Source: DATKHR01 sp036557365
GTDB lineage: Bacteria > Acidobacteriota > Vicinamibacteria > Vicinamibacterales > CAVVIG01
Direction: 5' to 3'
Length of the DNA: 64,000 nt
Assembly: GCA_036557365.1 (NCBI GenBank)
Contig: DATBHR010000077.1
Location: 248,001 to 312,000 of the forward strand
The position numbers were made by a program, and so were the translations under genes. Position 1 is the stretch's first letter. Every line of letters starts with the position of its first letter. The notes under the pieces are model-generated. The model searched no databases and was not told the origin of the DNA. It worked only from the letters and a program-made list of their open reading frames with translations. This document shows positions 51,387 through 60,443 of the stretch, piece by piece.

Positions 51387-51962
51387 CTACTTCCGTTCCG
51401 GAACCTTCAGTTCTCCGAGATGCGTGACGATGTCCTGCCCGGACGAGACGGGACGCACCTGCTTGTCGATGAGCGCAATCTTTCCGGTGGGATCGATGTA
51501 GAAGGTCCACCGCTTCGCGAACTGCCGATCGGCGGGTGTGTCCGGAGAGATGACGCCGTACGCGAACGCCACGTTCTTCTCGGGGTTCGCGAGCATCGGA
51601 AAGTCGGCGTGCTCCTTCTCGGCGAACGCCTTGTTTTCCTGCAGCGTGTCGACGCTGATCATGAAGTAGGCAGTGTCGTATTTCTTAATCAGTCCCCCGC
51701 TCTCACGGAGCGAGTTGCATTCCGCGGTTCAACCCGCGGTGAACGCCTTCGGGAACCACGCCAGCACGACCCATCGCCCGCGCAGATCCTTGCTGAGCGA
51801 GTACGTCTTGCCGTCGGTGGCCTGAAGGGTGAAATCCGGCGCCATATCGCCGATCTTCAAGTCGGCGGCCGGCACGGCCGGTGCGCTCTGGGCAGCGGCT
51901 GAGCCCGCGAGCCCGCACGCTATCGCCGCAATCCACGAAAGACGGCTGAAAGCCTTCTTCAT
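51387..51962 (-). CDS. selenocysteine-containing peroxiredoxin (in-frame UGA at active site)
   Basis: 191 residues from ATG 51962 (GGGAGG 5 bases upstream), with a signal peptide (RLSWIAAIACGLAGSAAAQ). Peroxiredoxin landmarks are GDMAPDFTLQATDGKTYSLS, WVVLAWFPKAFTAG, then codon 78 = TGA (51731-51729), then TAECNSLRESGG and MISVDTLQENKAFAEKEHADFPMLANP. In relatives the motif reads KAFTxGCTxEC, so TGA replaces the peroxidatic Cys codon exactly. Both halves stay in one frame and remain conserved to the stop. A SECIS-like hairpin follows. Expected role: periplasmic reduction of peroxides with Sec78 as nucleophile and Cys82 as the likely resolving residue. A nonsense pseudogene is the alternative. 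Confidence 0.85.
51696..51714 (-). promoter_or_regulatory. candidate bacterial SECIS hairpin
   Basis: In the transcript, CUCGCUC and GAGCGGG pair (7 bp with one G-U) around the loop CGUGA. The stem starts 14 nucleotides after the UGA and the loop lies 21 nucleotides after it, with G as the second loop base. This agrees with the bacterial SECIS pattern as I recall it: small loop, G in the first two positions, 16-37 nucleotides from UGA. It would recruit SelB with Sec-tRNA. Confidence 0.65.
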
Positions 51963-52044
51963 TCGACCTCCCTGCCGATAACAATAGCGCAGCTGACAGT
52001 ACCAGGGGAACGGACTTACCCTGCTGAAGGGCGTTTTCGGCCAG

Positions 52045-53025
52045 ATGTCATCCTTTCGCTTCACCACTCCCATTGCCGCCGTGGTCGTGTGCCTCGTCAC
52101 CGGTGCCGAGATCGCGGGCACCGCGTCGCCGCGGCGCCAGGGCCCGATCGAACGGCTGCCGGTCAACAGCGACACGAAACTGCTCGTCCTTGCGCCGCAT
52201 CCCGACGATGAAACGCTGAGCGCCGGCGGGTTCATGCAGCAGGTCCGCGCGGCGGGCGGCCAGATCCGCGTCATGTACCTCACCGACGGCGACGGCTATC
52301 CCGAAGGCGTGCGCGTCGAAGACCACGTCGAGACGCCGACGCCGCGCGACTACCGCGGCTACGGTCGGCAGCGGAAGCGGGAGGCGCGTTCGGCGCTCAC
52401 CGAGCTCGGGCTCGACAGCACCACCACCACGTTTCTCAGCTTTCCGGACGGCGGGCTCGCGCAGCTGATGCACCGGTACTGGTCCGTGCACCGCGCCGCC
52501 TTCCGTTCGCCGTACACGCGCCTCGATCGTCCACCGAAGTCCGACGTCATCGTGGCCGCGACCGAGTATCGAGGCGAAGACCTGACGCAGGAGCTGGCCA
52601 AAGCGATCGGCGCGTACCAGCCGACGATGGTCCTCGTGCCGCGGAAGGAAGACCAGCATCCCGACCACTGCGCCACGTGGTTCTTTCTGATGGACGCGCT
52701 CGGCGACGTCGAACGCGTGCACCGCGGCTACGCGCCGACGGTCGTGAACTACATCGTGCACTGGTATTCGTGGCCCTTCGAGGACGAAGCGGCGGAGCTC
52801 ACGCCGCCGCCGGGCCTGCGCGGCGGCGCCTCAGGATGGATTCGCGTCCCGCTGACGCGGCCGCAGCAGCGGACCAAGCGGACCGCGCTGAGGCGCTACG
52901 AATCGCAGGTGCACGTCATGGAATGGTTTCTCGACGGCTTCGCGCGCGCCAACGAAGTCTTCTCGCGGCCGGCGCCGACGAGGGTCGTGCTCCCGCTGCG
53001 CCGCCGCAATCCCTGCGGCGAATAG
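52045..53025 (+). CDS. secreted PIG-L/LmbE family deacetylase
   Basis: 326 residues with a signal peptide over the first about 28 residues. The zinc-site motif is LVLAPHPDDETLSAGG (H-P-D-D), and the second His pair is in KEDQHPDHCATW. PIG-L enzymes remove N-acetyl groups from GlcNAc-containing conjugates. Here the enzyme is exported, so the substrate may be cell-wall or extracellular glycan (inference). It is divergent from the peroxiredoxin across 82 bases. Confidence 0.9.
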   Translation: MSSFRFTTPIAAVVVCLVTGAEIAGTASPRRQGPIERLPVNSDTKLLVLAPHPDDETLSAGGFMQQVRAAGGQIRVMYLTDGDGYPEGVRVEDHVETPTPRDYRGYGRQRKREARSALTELGLDSTTTTFLSFPDGGLAQLMHRYWSVHRAAFRSPYTRLDRPPKSDVIVAATEYRGEDLTQELAKAIGAYQPTMVLVPRKEDQHPDHCATWFFLMDALGDVERVHRGYAPTVVNYIVHWYSWPFEDEAAELTPPPGLRGGASGWIRVPLTRPQQRTKRTALRRYESQVHVMEWFLDGFARANEVFSRPAPTRVVLPLRRRNPCGE

Positions 53026-53100
53026 TCAACCGCGCGACGTGCGCGCCGTCGCCATCCGAAGACCCATGCTCATCGGCGTCTGAGGATATGATGGCGCGAC

Positions 53101-54378
53101 ATGCTCGAAACGTCTCCTGCCGCGCAACCCGCGCGTCCCTGGTATTCCGAAGTCACCTCGGCGCAGTGGCGCGCGTTCACTGCGGCGTATCTCGGATGGG
53201 TGCTCGACGCGTTCGATTTCACGATCGTCACCTTCCTGCTCGCCGACATCCAGCGCAGCTTCACCGTGGACAAGGCGCTCGCGGGCGCGCTCGGCAGCGT
53301 GACGCTCCTCTGCCGCGTCGCCGGCGGAATGGCCGCCGGCACCGCAGCGGATCGGTGGGGACGTAAGGCTCCGCTGCTCTTTTCGATCCTCTGGTACTCG
53401 GTGTTCGCGTTCCTCAGCGGATTCTCGACGTCCTACGGCATGCTCTTCACGCTCAGGGCGCTCTTCGGCATCGGCATGGGCGGCGTGTGGGCGGCCGGTA
53501 TGCCGCTCGCGCTCGAGAACTGGCCGTCGCATCTGCGCGGCATCGCGTCGGGCCTGATGCAGAGCGGATACTCGATGGGGTTCCTCCTCTCCTCCATCGT
53601 CTTCCAGTTCGCGTACCCGCATGTCAACCACACGGGCGTCGGCTGGCGCGTGATGTTGTGGGTGGGCGTCCTGCCTGCCTTCCTCGTGCTCTACGTGATC
53701 CGCGGCGTTCCCGAGAGTCCCGTGTGGCTCGAACGCCAGCGGCACCTGCGCGACCGCCGCGAGCGGGATCCGCTGTCGATCGGGCGCCTGTTCTGGCGCG
53801 ACGTGCTGCCGACGACGCTGCACACGTGCGTCGTGATGACGGCGTTCCTTGTGATGTATCACTCCATCACGTTCTGGTATCCGACGTTGCTCGGCCAGAT
53901 GCACAAAGCAACGCTGCCGTTTCTCGCGGCGCTGAACGTCGGCGCGATCACCGGTGCGCTCTTCTTCGGCCGAATCTCCGAAGGACGCCTTGGCCGCAAG
54001 GGATCGGCGGCCCTCGCGACGTTCATCGGCATCCTGTCCATCCCGATTTACGTCTGGACGACGAATGATCTGGTGCTCGGCGCAGGCGCGCTGGCGATGG
54101 GATTCTTCGGCGCGGGCAACTTCGGCGTCGTGCCCGGCTACCTGACCGAACGATTCCCCACCATCGTCCGCGGCGCGGGACCCGGCTTTGCGTACCATCT
54201 GGGCGCCGGCGTCGGCTCGTTCGCGCCGACGCTCATCGGCAATCTGCAGGATCGCGGGTTCGCGCTGCCGGCGGTCATGTCCGGCTGCATCGCGGTCTCC
54301 GGCTTCGTGCTGATTGCGCTGATCCTGCTCGGCCCCGAAACGCGCGGGACGGAATTCCGCGCGGTCGACTCACACTGA
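53101..54378 (+). CDS. MFS transporter, sialate/aromatic or carboxylate:H+ symporter type
   Basis: 425 residues with 12 membrane segments. The first helix has LGWVLDAFDFTIVTFLLADI, the DxFD-type signature of the NanT/SHS and AAHS groups. The loop 2-3 motif appears as GTAADRWGRKAPLL, and ESPVWLERQ follows helix 6. It probably imports an organic acid or sialic-acid-like sugar with a proton. Substrate not determinable from the sequence. Confidence 0.88.
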   Translation: MLETSPAAQPARPWYSEVTSAQWRAFTAAYLGWVLDAFDFTIVTFLLADIQRSFTVDKALAGALGSVTLLCRVAGGMAAGTAADRWGRKAPLLFSILWYSVFAFLSGFSTSYGMLFTLRALFGIGMGGVWAAGMPLALENWPSHLRGIASGLMQSGYSMGFLLSSIVFQFAYPHVNHTGVGWRVMLWVGVLPAFLVLYVIRGVPESPVWLERQRHLRDRRERDPLSIGRLFWRDVLPTTLHTCVVMTAFLVMYHSITFWYPTLLGQMHKATLPFLAALNVGAITGALFFGRISEGRLGRKGSAALATFIGILSIPIYVWTTNDLVLGAGALAMGFFGAGNFGVVPGYLTERFPTIVRGAGPGFAYHLGAGVGSFAPTLIGNLQDRGFALPAVMSGCIAVSGFVLIALILLGPETRGTEFRAVDSH

Positions 54379-54413
54379 TTCCGCGCGTCTGAGCGTTTCG
54401 AACTGGAGGAGCC

Positions 54414-55055
54414 GTGGCGTATCCAGTGACCGTGACGGTCGAACCCGTCCTGACCAACCGCAACCGCCTGACGACGGCGCTTCGCCTCATCCTGGCGATT
54501 CCGCACGCCATCCTCGTCGGCGGGCTCGGCTTCGGCATCCTCGGCGGCGTGACGACGACATCCGCGGGCGGCGTCACGAGCTACAGCTGGGAAACGGGAC
54601 TGCTCGGTGCAGTCGCTGCCTTTCTCGCGATCGTGAGCTGGTTCACGCTCGTGTTCAGCGGACTGCACATTCCCGGCATCCGGCAGTTCACGCTCGTGTA
54701 CCTGCGGTGGCGCGTGCGCGTGCTCGCGTACATGATGCTGCTGGAAGATCGATATCCGCCGTTCGGCGACGCGGATTACCCGGCGTCGGTGACGGTGGAC
54801 GATCCAAAGCTGCCGCGCGACCGCGTCACGATCGCGCTCCGGCTGCTCGTCGCCATCCCGCACTTCATCGTGCTTTTCTTCCTGTGCATCGGCTGGTGGA
54901 TCACGGCAATCATCGCGTGGGTGTTGATTCTGGCGACGGGCGCGTATCCGCCGGGACTCTACGACTTCGGCGTCGGCATCCTGCGATGGTTCACGCGGGT
55001 CGAAGCGTACGTGCTGCTGCTCGTGGACGAGTACCCGCCGTTCGCGCTCAGCTGA
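54414..55055 (+). CDS. DUF4389 membrane protein with two repeats
   Basis: 213 residues from GTG 54414 with GGAGG 4 bases upstream. Two DUF4389-like halves are evident: NRLTTALRLILAIPHAIL ... YLRWRVRVLAYMMLLEDRYPPFG and DRVTIALRLLVAIPHFIVLFF ... ILRWFTRVEAYVLLLVDEYPPFAL. Four membrane segments in total. The family has no assigned function. It is 35 bases after the MFS gene and may be co-transcribed. Confidence 0.88.
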   Translation: MAYPVTVTVEPVLTNRNRLTTALRLILAIPHAILVGGLGFGILGGVTTTSAGGVTSYSWETGLLGAVAAFLAIVSWFTLVFSGLHIPGIRQFTLVYLRWRVRVLAYMMLLEDRYPPFGDADYPASVTVDDPKLPRDRVTIALRLLVAIPHFIVLFFLCIGWWITAIIAWVLILATGAYPPGLYDFGVGILRWFTRVEAYVLLLVDEYPPFALS

Positions 55056-55067
55056 CGGACCGAACGA

Positions 55068-57020
55068 TCACGGCAGGAAGCGAACGCTGCGCCAGAGCGC
55101 CGCGGCGTCATACACGCGGCCGCCGCTGATCGTCCAGCGGGTGCGCCGGACGTTCTGAATCCGCTCGAGCGGGTTGGCGTCGAGGACGACGAGATCCGCG
55201 CGCTTCCCTTTCTCGATCGTTCCCAGTTCGTTCTGGAGCTTCATCACGCGCGCCGGCACCATCGTCGCCGCCTGCAGCGCCTCGATGGGCGTCAGGCCCG
55301 CTTCGACATACAACTCGATCTCGCGGTGCAGGCTGTATCCAGGGACGCCTTCGTCGGTGCCCGCGACGATCGGCACACCCGCGTCGTGAAGAGCGCGAAC
55401 GATCCGCAGTCCTCGCTCGAGCCGCGAGCGCGCTGTCGCGGCATCGATTCCCGCGGTCCCGGCGTTCGAAAACAGGCGATTGAGCGGCGGCGGCACCTTT
55501 TCGATTCCGGGCTGGAATGCGGAAATCGGTGCGCCCGCCGCGTGGCCGAGCAATTCGTTCCACGACTGCGTCGGGTCCATCACGGTGTGATGCTCGCGGA
55601 GGAAGGCAATCGTGTTCACCACCTCAGGCGATCCGGCTTCGCCGCGAATCGCCAGGTGGGCGATGTTATCCATGCCGGCCGTCACCGCCTGCTCGATCGT
55701 CATCCCGGTCGGCACGTGGCCAGTCACCGTCATCCCGAGACGATGCGCCTCGGCGCAGATCGCTTCGACGACGGGCGGCGTGACGAGGTTGTAGATCTTG
55801 ATCTGCTGGAATCCGGCGTCGTGATACTTCGCGACCTCCCGCTTCGCCTCATCCGGCGTCGTCGCGTAGTAGACGCCGAACGCGTTCGGGCCACCACCGT
55901 CGATCAATCCAGCGGCGAGCATGCGCGGACCCGGCGCCTTGCCTGACTCGATGGCCGATCGGAGCGCGGTGATGAACTCGAACTCGTTGCCCATGTCGCG
56001 AACCGTCGTGACGCCCGCCGCAAGGTAGACGGGCGCCCACTCGATCTGCGTCACGTGCGTGTGCATGTCCCAGAGACCGGGAATCAGGAACGCACCGTCG
56101 ACGGCAACCGTCGGCGTGCCGGCGGGAATCGTCACGGCGCCGCGTGCGCCGACGTCGGCGATTCGGCCGTCATGGACGAGAACGGTGGCGTCGGGAATCG
56201 GCGGACGTCCCGTGCCATCGATGACGGTGCCGCCAACGAGCGCGTAGTCCCCCGAGCGGAGCGGTGGCACCTGGCTGCCGATCGCGCGGAGATCGTCGAG
56301 GCGATCGTCCGTCCCGCGGCGGACGAAATCCACGAGCGACGACTCGAGATCGTCCCGCACCGCCTCGAAACTGAGGCCGCCGGCGCGCGTGATGGCGGCC
56401 GCCAGTACGCCCTTCGCGTCCAGCCACAGCGTTTCGCGTCCCCAGACGACGCCGTCGACGGAATAGCGATCGAGGACCAGCGGTGCGCCGCCGATGCGGA
56501 AGGTATCCTGCCCCCTGCGCTCGATGATGACGTCGTTCAGATCGCCGAGTCCCGGAACGGTCTGGAGCACGCGCGTGCGTCCGTGCTGCAGCCAGTAGCG
56601 CAGCATCAGCATCTGCGCAGAAAACGGCGCGTAGCCGTCGACGGTGTAGAAAGAGCCGGGTAGGCGGACGCGGTGTTCCGCGCCGTCCGCGCGGACGACG
56701 GCGGTAGTGCCGTCGATCGCGATGTCCGAGTCGACGTTCACGAACCGGTAGGTTTTTCCCTTCGCGGCGAAGTGAATCGGCGTGTAGTCCGATTTCGTCG
56801 AGAGGCTGGCGGCGAGCTGCACGCGACCGCCTCGATCGGTGAAATCGAACTCGGACGTCAGGCGGAGCGATGTGCCATCCGAGTCGATGGTGTATCGCTC
56901 GTACCCAATCGGTTTCTGGACGTAGTGAAGACGAAGGGTCCCGCGCTCGGCAGGCGCAGGACCCGATTGACCATGGCCGGCGATCGCTGCGGCCAGAAGA
57001 ACGGTGACGAGCGTACGCAC
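55068..57020 (-). CDS. secreted amidohydrolase with N-terminal beta domain
   Basis: 650 residues with a signal peptide (LVTVLLAAAIAGHGQS). The first 240 residues form a beta-rich domain (RLHYVQKPIGYERYTID, SLSTKSDYTPIHFAAKGKTYRF) seen in other exported acidobacterial enzymes. Then comes an amidohydrolase domain: LIPGLWDMHTHVTQIEW, QQIKIYNLVTP (Lys region), MTVTGHVPTGM, NIAHLAI and VAGTDEGVPG. The metal site is complete. Its substrate is unknown. It is 41 bases downstream of the lipoprotein gene on the same strand. Confidence 0.9.
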   Translation of the reverse strand: MRTLVTVLLAAAIAGHGQSGPAPAERGTLRLHYVQKPIGYERYTIDSDGTSLRLTSEFDFTDRGGRVQLAASLSTKSDYTPIHFAAKGKTYRFVNVDSDIAIDGTTAVVRADGAEHRVRLPGSFYTVDGYAPFSAQMLMLRYWLQHGRTRVLQTVPGLGDLNDVIIERRGQDTFRIGGAPLVLDRYSVDGVVWGRETLWLDAKGVLAAAITRAGGLSFEAVRDDLESSLVDFVRRGTDDRLDDLRAIGSQVPPLRSGDYALVGGTVIDGTGRPPIPDATVLVHDGRIADVGARGAVTIPAGTPTVAVDGAFLIPGLWDMHTHVTQIEWAPVYLAAGVTTVRDMGNEFEFITALRSAIESGKAPGPRMLAAGLIDGGGPNAFGVYYATTPDEAKREVAKYHDAGFQQIKIYNLVTPPVVEAICAEAHRLGMTVTGHVPTGMTIEQAVTAGMDNIAHLAIRGEAGSPEVVNTIAFLREHHTVMDPTQSWNELLGHAAGAPISAFQPGIEKVPPPLNRLFSNAGTAGIDAATARSRLERGLRIVRALHDAGVPIVAGTDEGVPGYSLHREIELYVEAGLTPIEALQAATMVPARVMKLQNELGTIEKGKRADLVVLDANPLERIQNVRRTRWTISGGRVYDAAALWRSVRFLP

Positions 57021-57061
57021 GGTCGAGATGATCGCACGAACGTCAGCAGCGGATCACCTGT

Positions 57062-57862
57062 CTATCGAGTCGTCATGGACTCGCAGAGCGGACCCGGGCA
57101 CACCGTGTAGGCGACGCCGCCGTTGGCCGAGCAGGCGTCCGCACGCGTCGCTGCCCAGCTCCACGTGCCGTCGTTGCATCGCGCGGTCGCGCTCTTGCCC
57201 GACGCGTCCTGAGGCGGCGTCGGATACATGAGCACCTGGAGATCGCGATCGTGATCGAGCGCCAGGTTCGTCAGGCGCCACACGAGGTAGCCGTCCTTCG
57301 TACCTTCGATGCCGATCTCGCCCGCGTGCAGCGGCGGGAACAGAAAATGTCCGCTCGCGTCGGTCGTCGTCATCTGACCAGTGTCGGGCCCCGCCACGAG
57401 ACGAAGCGTGACACCTGCCAACGGTTTGGCTCCGGGCGGCGTTTCGGTCGCGGTCCCCGACAGCGCGAGCGTCGCGGGACCGGTCGGCTGCGGCGCGGTC
57501 AGCGACAGACCAACGGTGCCGGTCATGTTCTGGAACGTCGCACGCACGTCCACGTGTCCCGACCGCAACACGGTCAGCAGACCGGTTGACGAGATCGTCG
57601 CCAGCGTGGTGTCCGACGACTCCCAGCGAGAAATTGTGGTCACGTCCTGCGTGGAACCGTCGCTCATCTCGGCTCGCGCCGTCATCTGATAGGTGGTCGC
57701 CGACGCGGGCGCGCCCGAAACATCCACGGCCTTGAGGCTCACGCCGGGATTCGGCGTGGTTGGTGTCGTCGGCGCGGTCGGCGCCGTCGGATTGTCTTTC
57801 GAACTGCACCCGGCCACGACCGGAAGCAACGATAGTGCGGCTACGATGCACCAGCGCTTCAT
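57062..57862 (-). CDS. lipoprotein with Ig-like, carboxypeptidase-regulatory and DUF3761-like parts
   Basis: 266 residues from ATG 57862. The lipobox VVAGC is at about residue 19, followed by a Pro/Thr linker. Residues about 45-120 resemble a bacterial Ig-like (Big_2) domain (YQMTARAEMSDGSTQDVTTISRWESSDTTLATISSTGLLTVL). A carboxypeptidase-regulatory-like domain follows (PLAGVTLRLVAGPDTG..TTTDASGHFLFPPL). The C-terminus CNDGTWSWAATRADACSANGG resembles DUF3761 with paired cysteines. Likely an outer-membrane surface lipoprotein of unknown role. Confidence 0.82.
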   Translation of the reverse strand: MKRWCIVAALSLLPVVAGCSSKDNPTAPTAPTTPTTPNPGVSLKAVDVSGAPASATTYQMTARAEMSDGSTQDVTTISRWESSDTTLATISSTGLLTVLRSGHVDVRATFQNMTGTVGLSLTAPQPTGPATLALSGTATETPPGAKPLAGVTLRLVAGPDTGQMTTTDASGHFLFPPLHAGEIGIEGTKDGYLVWRLTNLALDHDRDLQVLMYPTPPQDASGKSATARCNDGTWSWAATRADACSANGGVAYTVCPGPLCESMTTR

Positions 57863-58006
57863 CTTCCGTCTCCTCCTCCCGAATGCGGCATGCGGCCGCA
57901 CTCGAACTGACGAGGCGATTCGAGCAAGCGAGGTGCCACGCGGCCAACTGTCGTGCTGACAACGTTTAGTGAAGTTGACTCGTCTAAGTGCCGTTGAGGT
58001 GTGGTT

Positions 58007-60442
58007 TTGACTACCGTTCTTCAGGACCTGCGCTACTCATGGCGCGCGCTCGTCAAGCAGCCGGGGTTCGCCCTCGTTGCGCTGCTGACGCTGGCGCTGG
58101 GCATCGGTGCCAACACCGCGATCTTCGGGATCGTCAACGGCGTCCTGCTGCGTCCGCTGCCCTACGACAATCCCGATCGCGTCGTGGTGATGTGGAGTCA
58201 CTGGAAGAACTGGAACAAGACCTGGCTGTCAGAACCCGAGCTCGCGGACTATCAGCAGCAGTCGCGAACGCTCGAACACGTCGCGGGCTTTCAAACCGAG
58301 TCGTTCAATTTGACCGGGAACGGCGATCCGCTCCGCGTGCGCGCCGTACAGGCGCAAGCGGGCATTTTTGCCGCGCTTGGCGTGAAGCCGATCGCCGGCC
58401 GCGTGTTTTCGGAGAGCGAAGATCGTCCGGGCGCGGCCAACGTCGTGCTGCTCAGCGAAGGGCTCTGGCGATCGAGCTTCGGCGCCGACCCGTCGATCGT
58501 CGGACAAACGATTCAGCTCGACGCGACGCCGTATCAGGTCATCGGCATCCTGCCTCGCGCGCTTCGACTGCCGACGGACTATGCAACGCGGGTGACGAGC
58601 GATCTCTGGATGCCGCTTGCGCTCGGTCCGGCGGATCCGCAGAGCCGCGGCAGTCACGGACTCAACGCGCTCGCGCGCCTGAAAGCGGGCGTGCCTCTCG
58701 CTCAGGCGCAGGCCGACATCGACACGATCACCCGGAATTTTCGGCGCGACTATTCGACTCAGTACGACCCTGAGTTCGGACTGACGCTGGTTCCCGCGGC
58801 CACGGAAGTGTTCGGCGACGTGCGGCCCGCTCTCCTGCTGTTGCTGCTCGCGGTCGGCGCGGTGCTGCTCATCGCGTGTGCCAACGTCGCCAACCTGCTC
58901 CTCGCACGATCGGAAGCGCGGCAGAAGGAGCTCGCCATCCGCGCGGTGCTCGGCGCGGGACGGCATCGGATCGTGCGGCAGCTGCTGACGGAGTCGATGC
59001 TGTTGGCGACGCTCGGCGCGGTGCTCGGCGTCGGGCTCGCCTACGCGCTCCTGCACATGCTCGTCGCGCTCGATCCACTGCGGATTCCTCGCGTGCAGGA
59101 CGTCGCGATCGATGTCCGCGTGCTCGGCTTCACCGCCGCGCTCGCGTGCGCGACCGGCGTATTGTTCGGCATCCTGCCGGCTATGCACGCGGCACGCGCC
59201 GATCTGCAGCCGGCGCTCAAGGAAGGCGGACGCGATTCGCACGCATCGACCGGCTGGTTGCGCCACGCCTTCGTCGTCGGCGAGGTCGCCGCAGCGGTGG
59301 CTCTCGTCGTCGCTGCCCTGCTGCTGACGCAGAGCTTCGCGCGCCTGCTCGCCGTCGATGCGGGGTTCAACGCGACGCACGTGCTCACGTTCCGCACGTC
59401 GCTGCCGTCGACGACGTATCGCGATGGTGCGTCGATGGTGAAGACGTACGTCGAGATTGGGCGCCGGCTGCGCCAAACGCCGGGCGTCGAAGCCGCCGGC
59501 GCGGTCACCGGTCTGCCGCTGAGCACGGTGCGTGGTGACTGGGGCATCCGGATCGAAGGCGACACCTCGACCGACCGGCACCGCGCCGCGGACTGGCAGG
59601 TCGTCACGCCAGGCTACTTCGAAGCGCTCGGGATCCCGCTGCGATCGGGTCGTCTATTCACCGACGCCGACACCGCCGACACGATGCCGGTGATCGTGAT
59701 CAACGAGCGCATGGCGGCGACGTTCTGGCCGGGCACCAATCCGATCGGCCGCCGACTGATGATGGGCGGCCGCGGACCGTGGATCACGGTCGTCGGCATC
59801 GTCGCCGACGTCAAGCATCGAGGGCTCGACGCGCCGGTGCGCACGGAGATGTACCGCCCGCACACGCAGTTCCGATACGGCGCCGCCGACGCGCCCGCCG
59901 TGTCGAGCATGACGTGGACGGTGCGGACGACGTCGGATCCGACGACGATCGTCGGCTTCGCACGCGCGGCGGTGCGCGCGGCCGATCCAACGCTCGGCGT
60001 GTCGGAGGTCGCGAGCATGGAGCAGGTACTGAGCGACTCGACGTCGGCGCGGCGCCTCGACATGCTGCTCTTCGCGCTGCTCGGCGGACTCGCCGTCGCG
60101 CTCGCGTCGGTCGGCGTCTACGGCGTCGTCGCGTTCTCGGTCACCGAGCGGACGCACGAGATCGGCGTGAGGATGGCCATCGGCGCACAGCCCGGCGAGA
60201 TTCTCCGCATGGTGGTCGGCCAGGGCGCGCGCCTCGCGCTCGGCGGCGTCGTGCTGGGGCTCGGCGTCGCGTTCGCCGCCGCTCGACTCGTGCGCGGGAT
60301 GCTGTTCGAGGTGAGCGCCACCGATCCGATGACCTTCGTCGGCGTCGCGATCGCGCTGTCGATCGTCGCCGTCGCCGCCAGCTACATTCCGGCGCGCCGC
60401 GCGACCGCCGTCGATCCGATGATCGCGCTCCGCGGCGAATGA
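58007..60442 (+). CDS. ADOP-family ABC permease, MacB/FtsX-like (second copy)
   Basis: 811 residues if TTG 58007 is used (GAGG 7 bases upstream); GTG 58001 is one base from that GAGG and so less likely. The start LQDLRYSWRALVKQPGFALVALLTLALGIGANTAIFGIVNGVLLRPLPYD is diagnostic of the family. Two MacB-type periplasmic domains each precede a bundle of membrane helices. The end is RRATAVDPMIALRGE. No ATPase is adjacent. It stops 1 base before the convergent outer-membrane protein gene. Confidence 0.93.
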   Translation: MTTVLQDLRYSWRALVKQPGFALVALLTLALGIGANTAIFGIVNGVLLRPLPYDNPDRVVVMWSHWKNWNKTWLSEPELADYQQQSRTLEHVAGFQTESFNLTGNGDPLRVRAVQAQAGIFAALGVKPIAGRVFSESEDRPGAANVVLLSEGLWRSSFGADPSIVGQTIQLDATPYQVIGILPRALRLPTDYATRVTSDLWMPLALGPADPQSRGSHGLNALARLKAGVPLAQAQADIDTITRNFRRDYSTQYDPEFGLTLVPAATEVFGDVRPALLLLLLAVGAVLLIACANVANLLLARSEARQKELAIRAVLGAGRHRIVRQLLTESMLLATLGAVLGVGLAYALLHMLVALDPLRIPRVQDVAIDVRVLGFTAALACATGVLFGILPAMHAARADLQPALKEGGRDSHASTGWLRHAFVVGEVAAAVALVVAALLLTQSFARLLAVDAGFNATHVLTFRTSLPSTTYRDGASMVKTYVEIGRRLRQTPGVEAAGAVTGLPLSTVRGDWGIRIEGDTSTDRHRAADWQVVTPGYFEALGIPLRSGRLFTDADTADTMPVIVINERMAATFWPGTNPIGRRLMMGGRGPWITVVGIVADVKHRGLDAPVRTEMYRPHTQFRYGAADAPAVSSMTWTVRTTSDPTTIVGFARAAVRAADPTLGVSEVASMEQVLSDSTSARRLDMLLFALLGGLAVALASVGVYGVVAFSVTERTHEIGVRMAIGAQPGEILRMVVGQGARLALGGVVLGLGVAFAAARLVRGMLFEVSATDPMTFVGVAIALSIVAVAASYIPARRATAVDPMIALRGE

Positions 60443-60443
60443 A

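Noticed and set aside
51387..51962. Reading the peroxiredoxin as a pseudogene broken by a stop codon
   Set aside because: The stop is UGA, lies precisely at the catalytic Cys position, the rest of the frame is intact, and a SECIS-like hairpin follows. Pseudogene status remains possible only if the genome lacks the Sec machinery.
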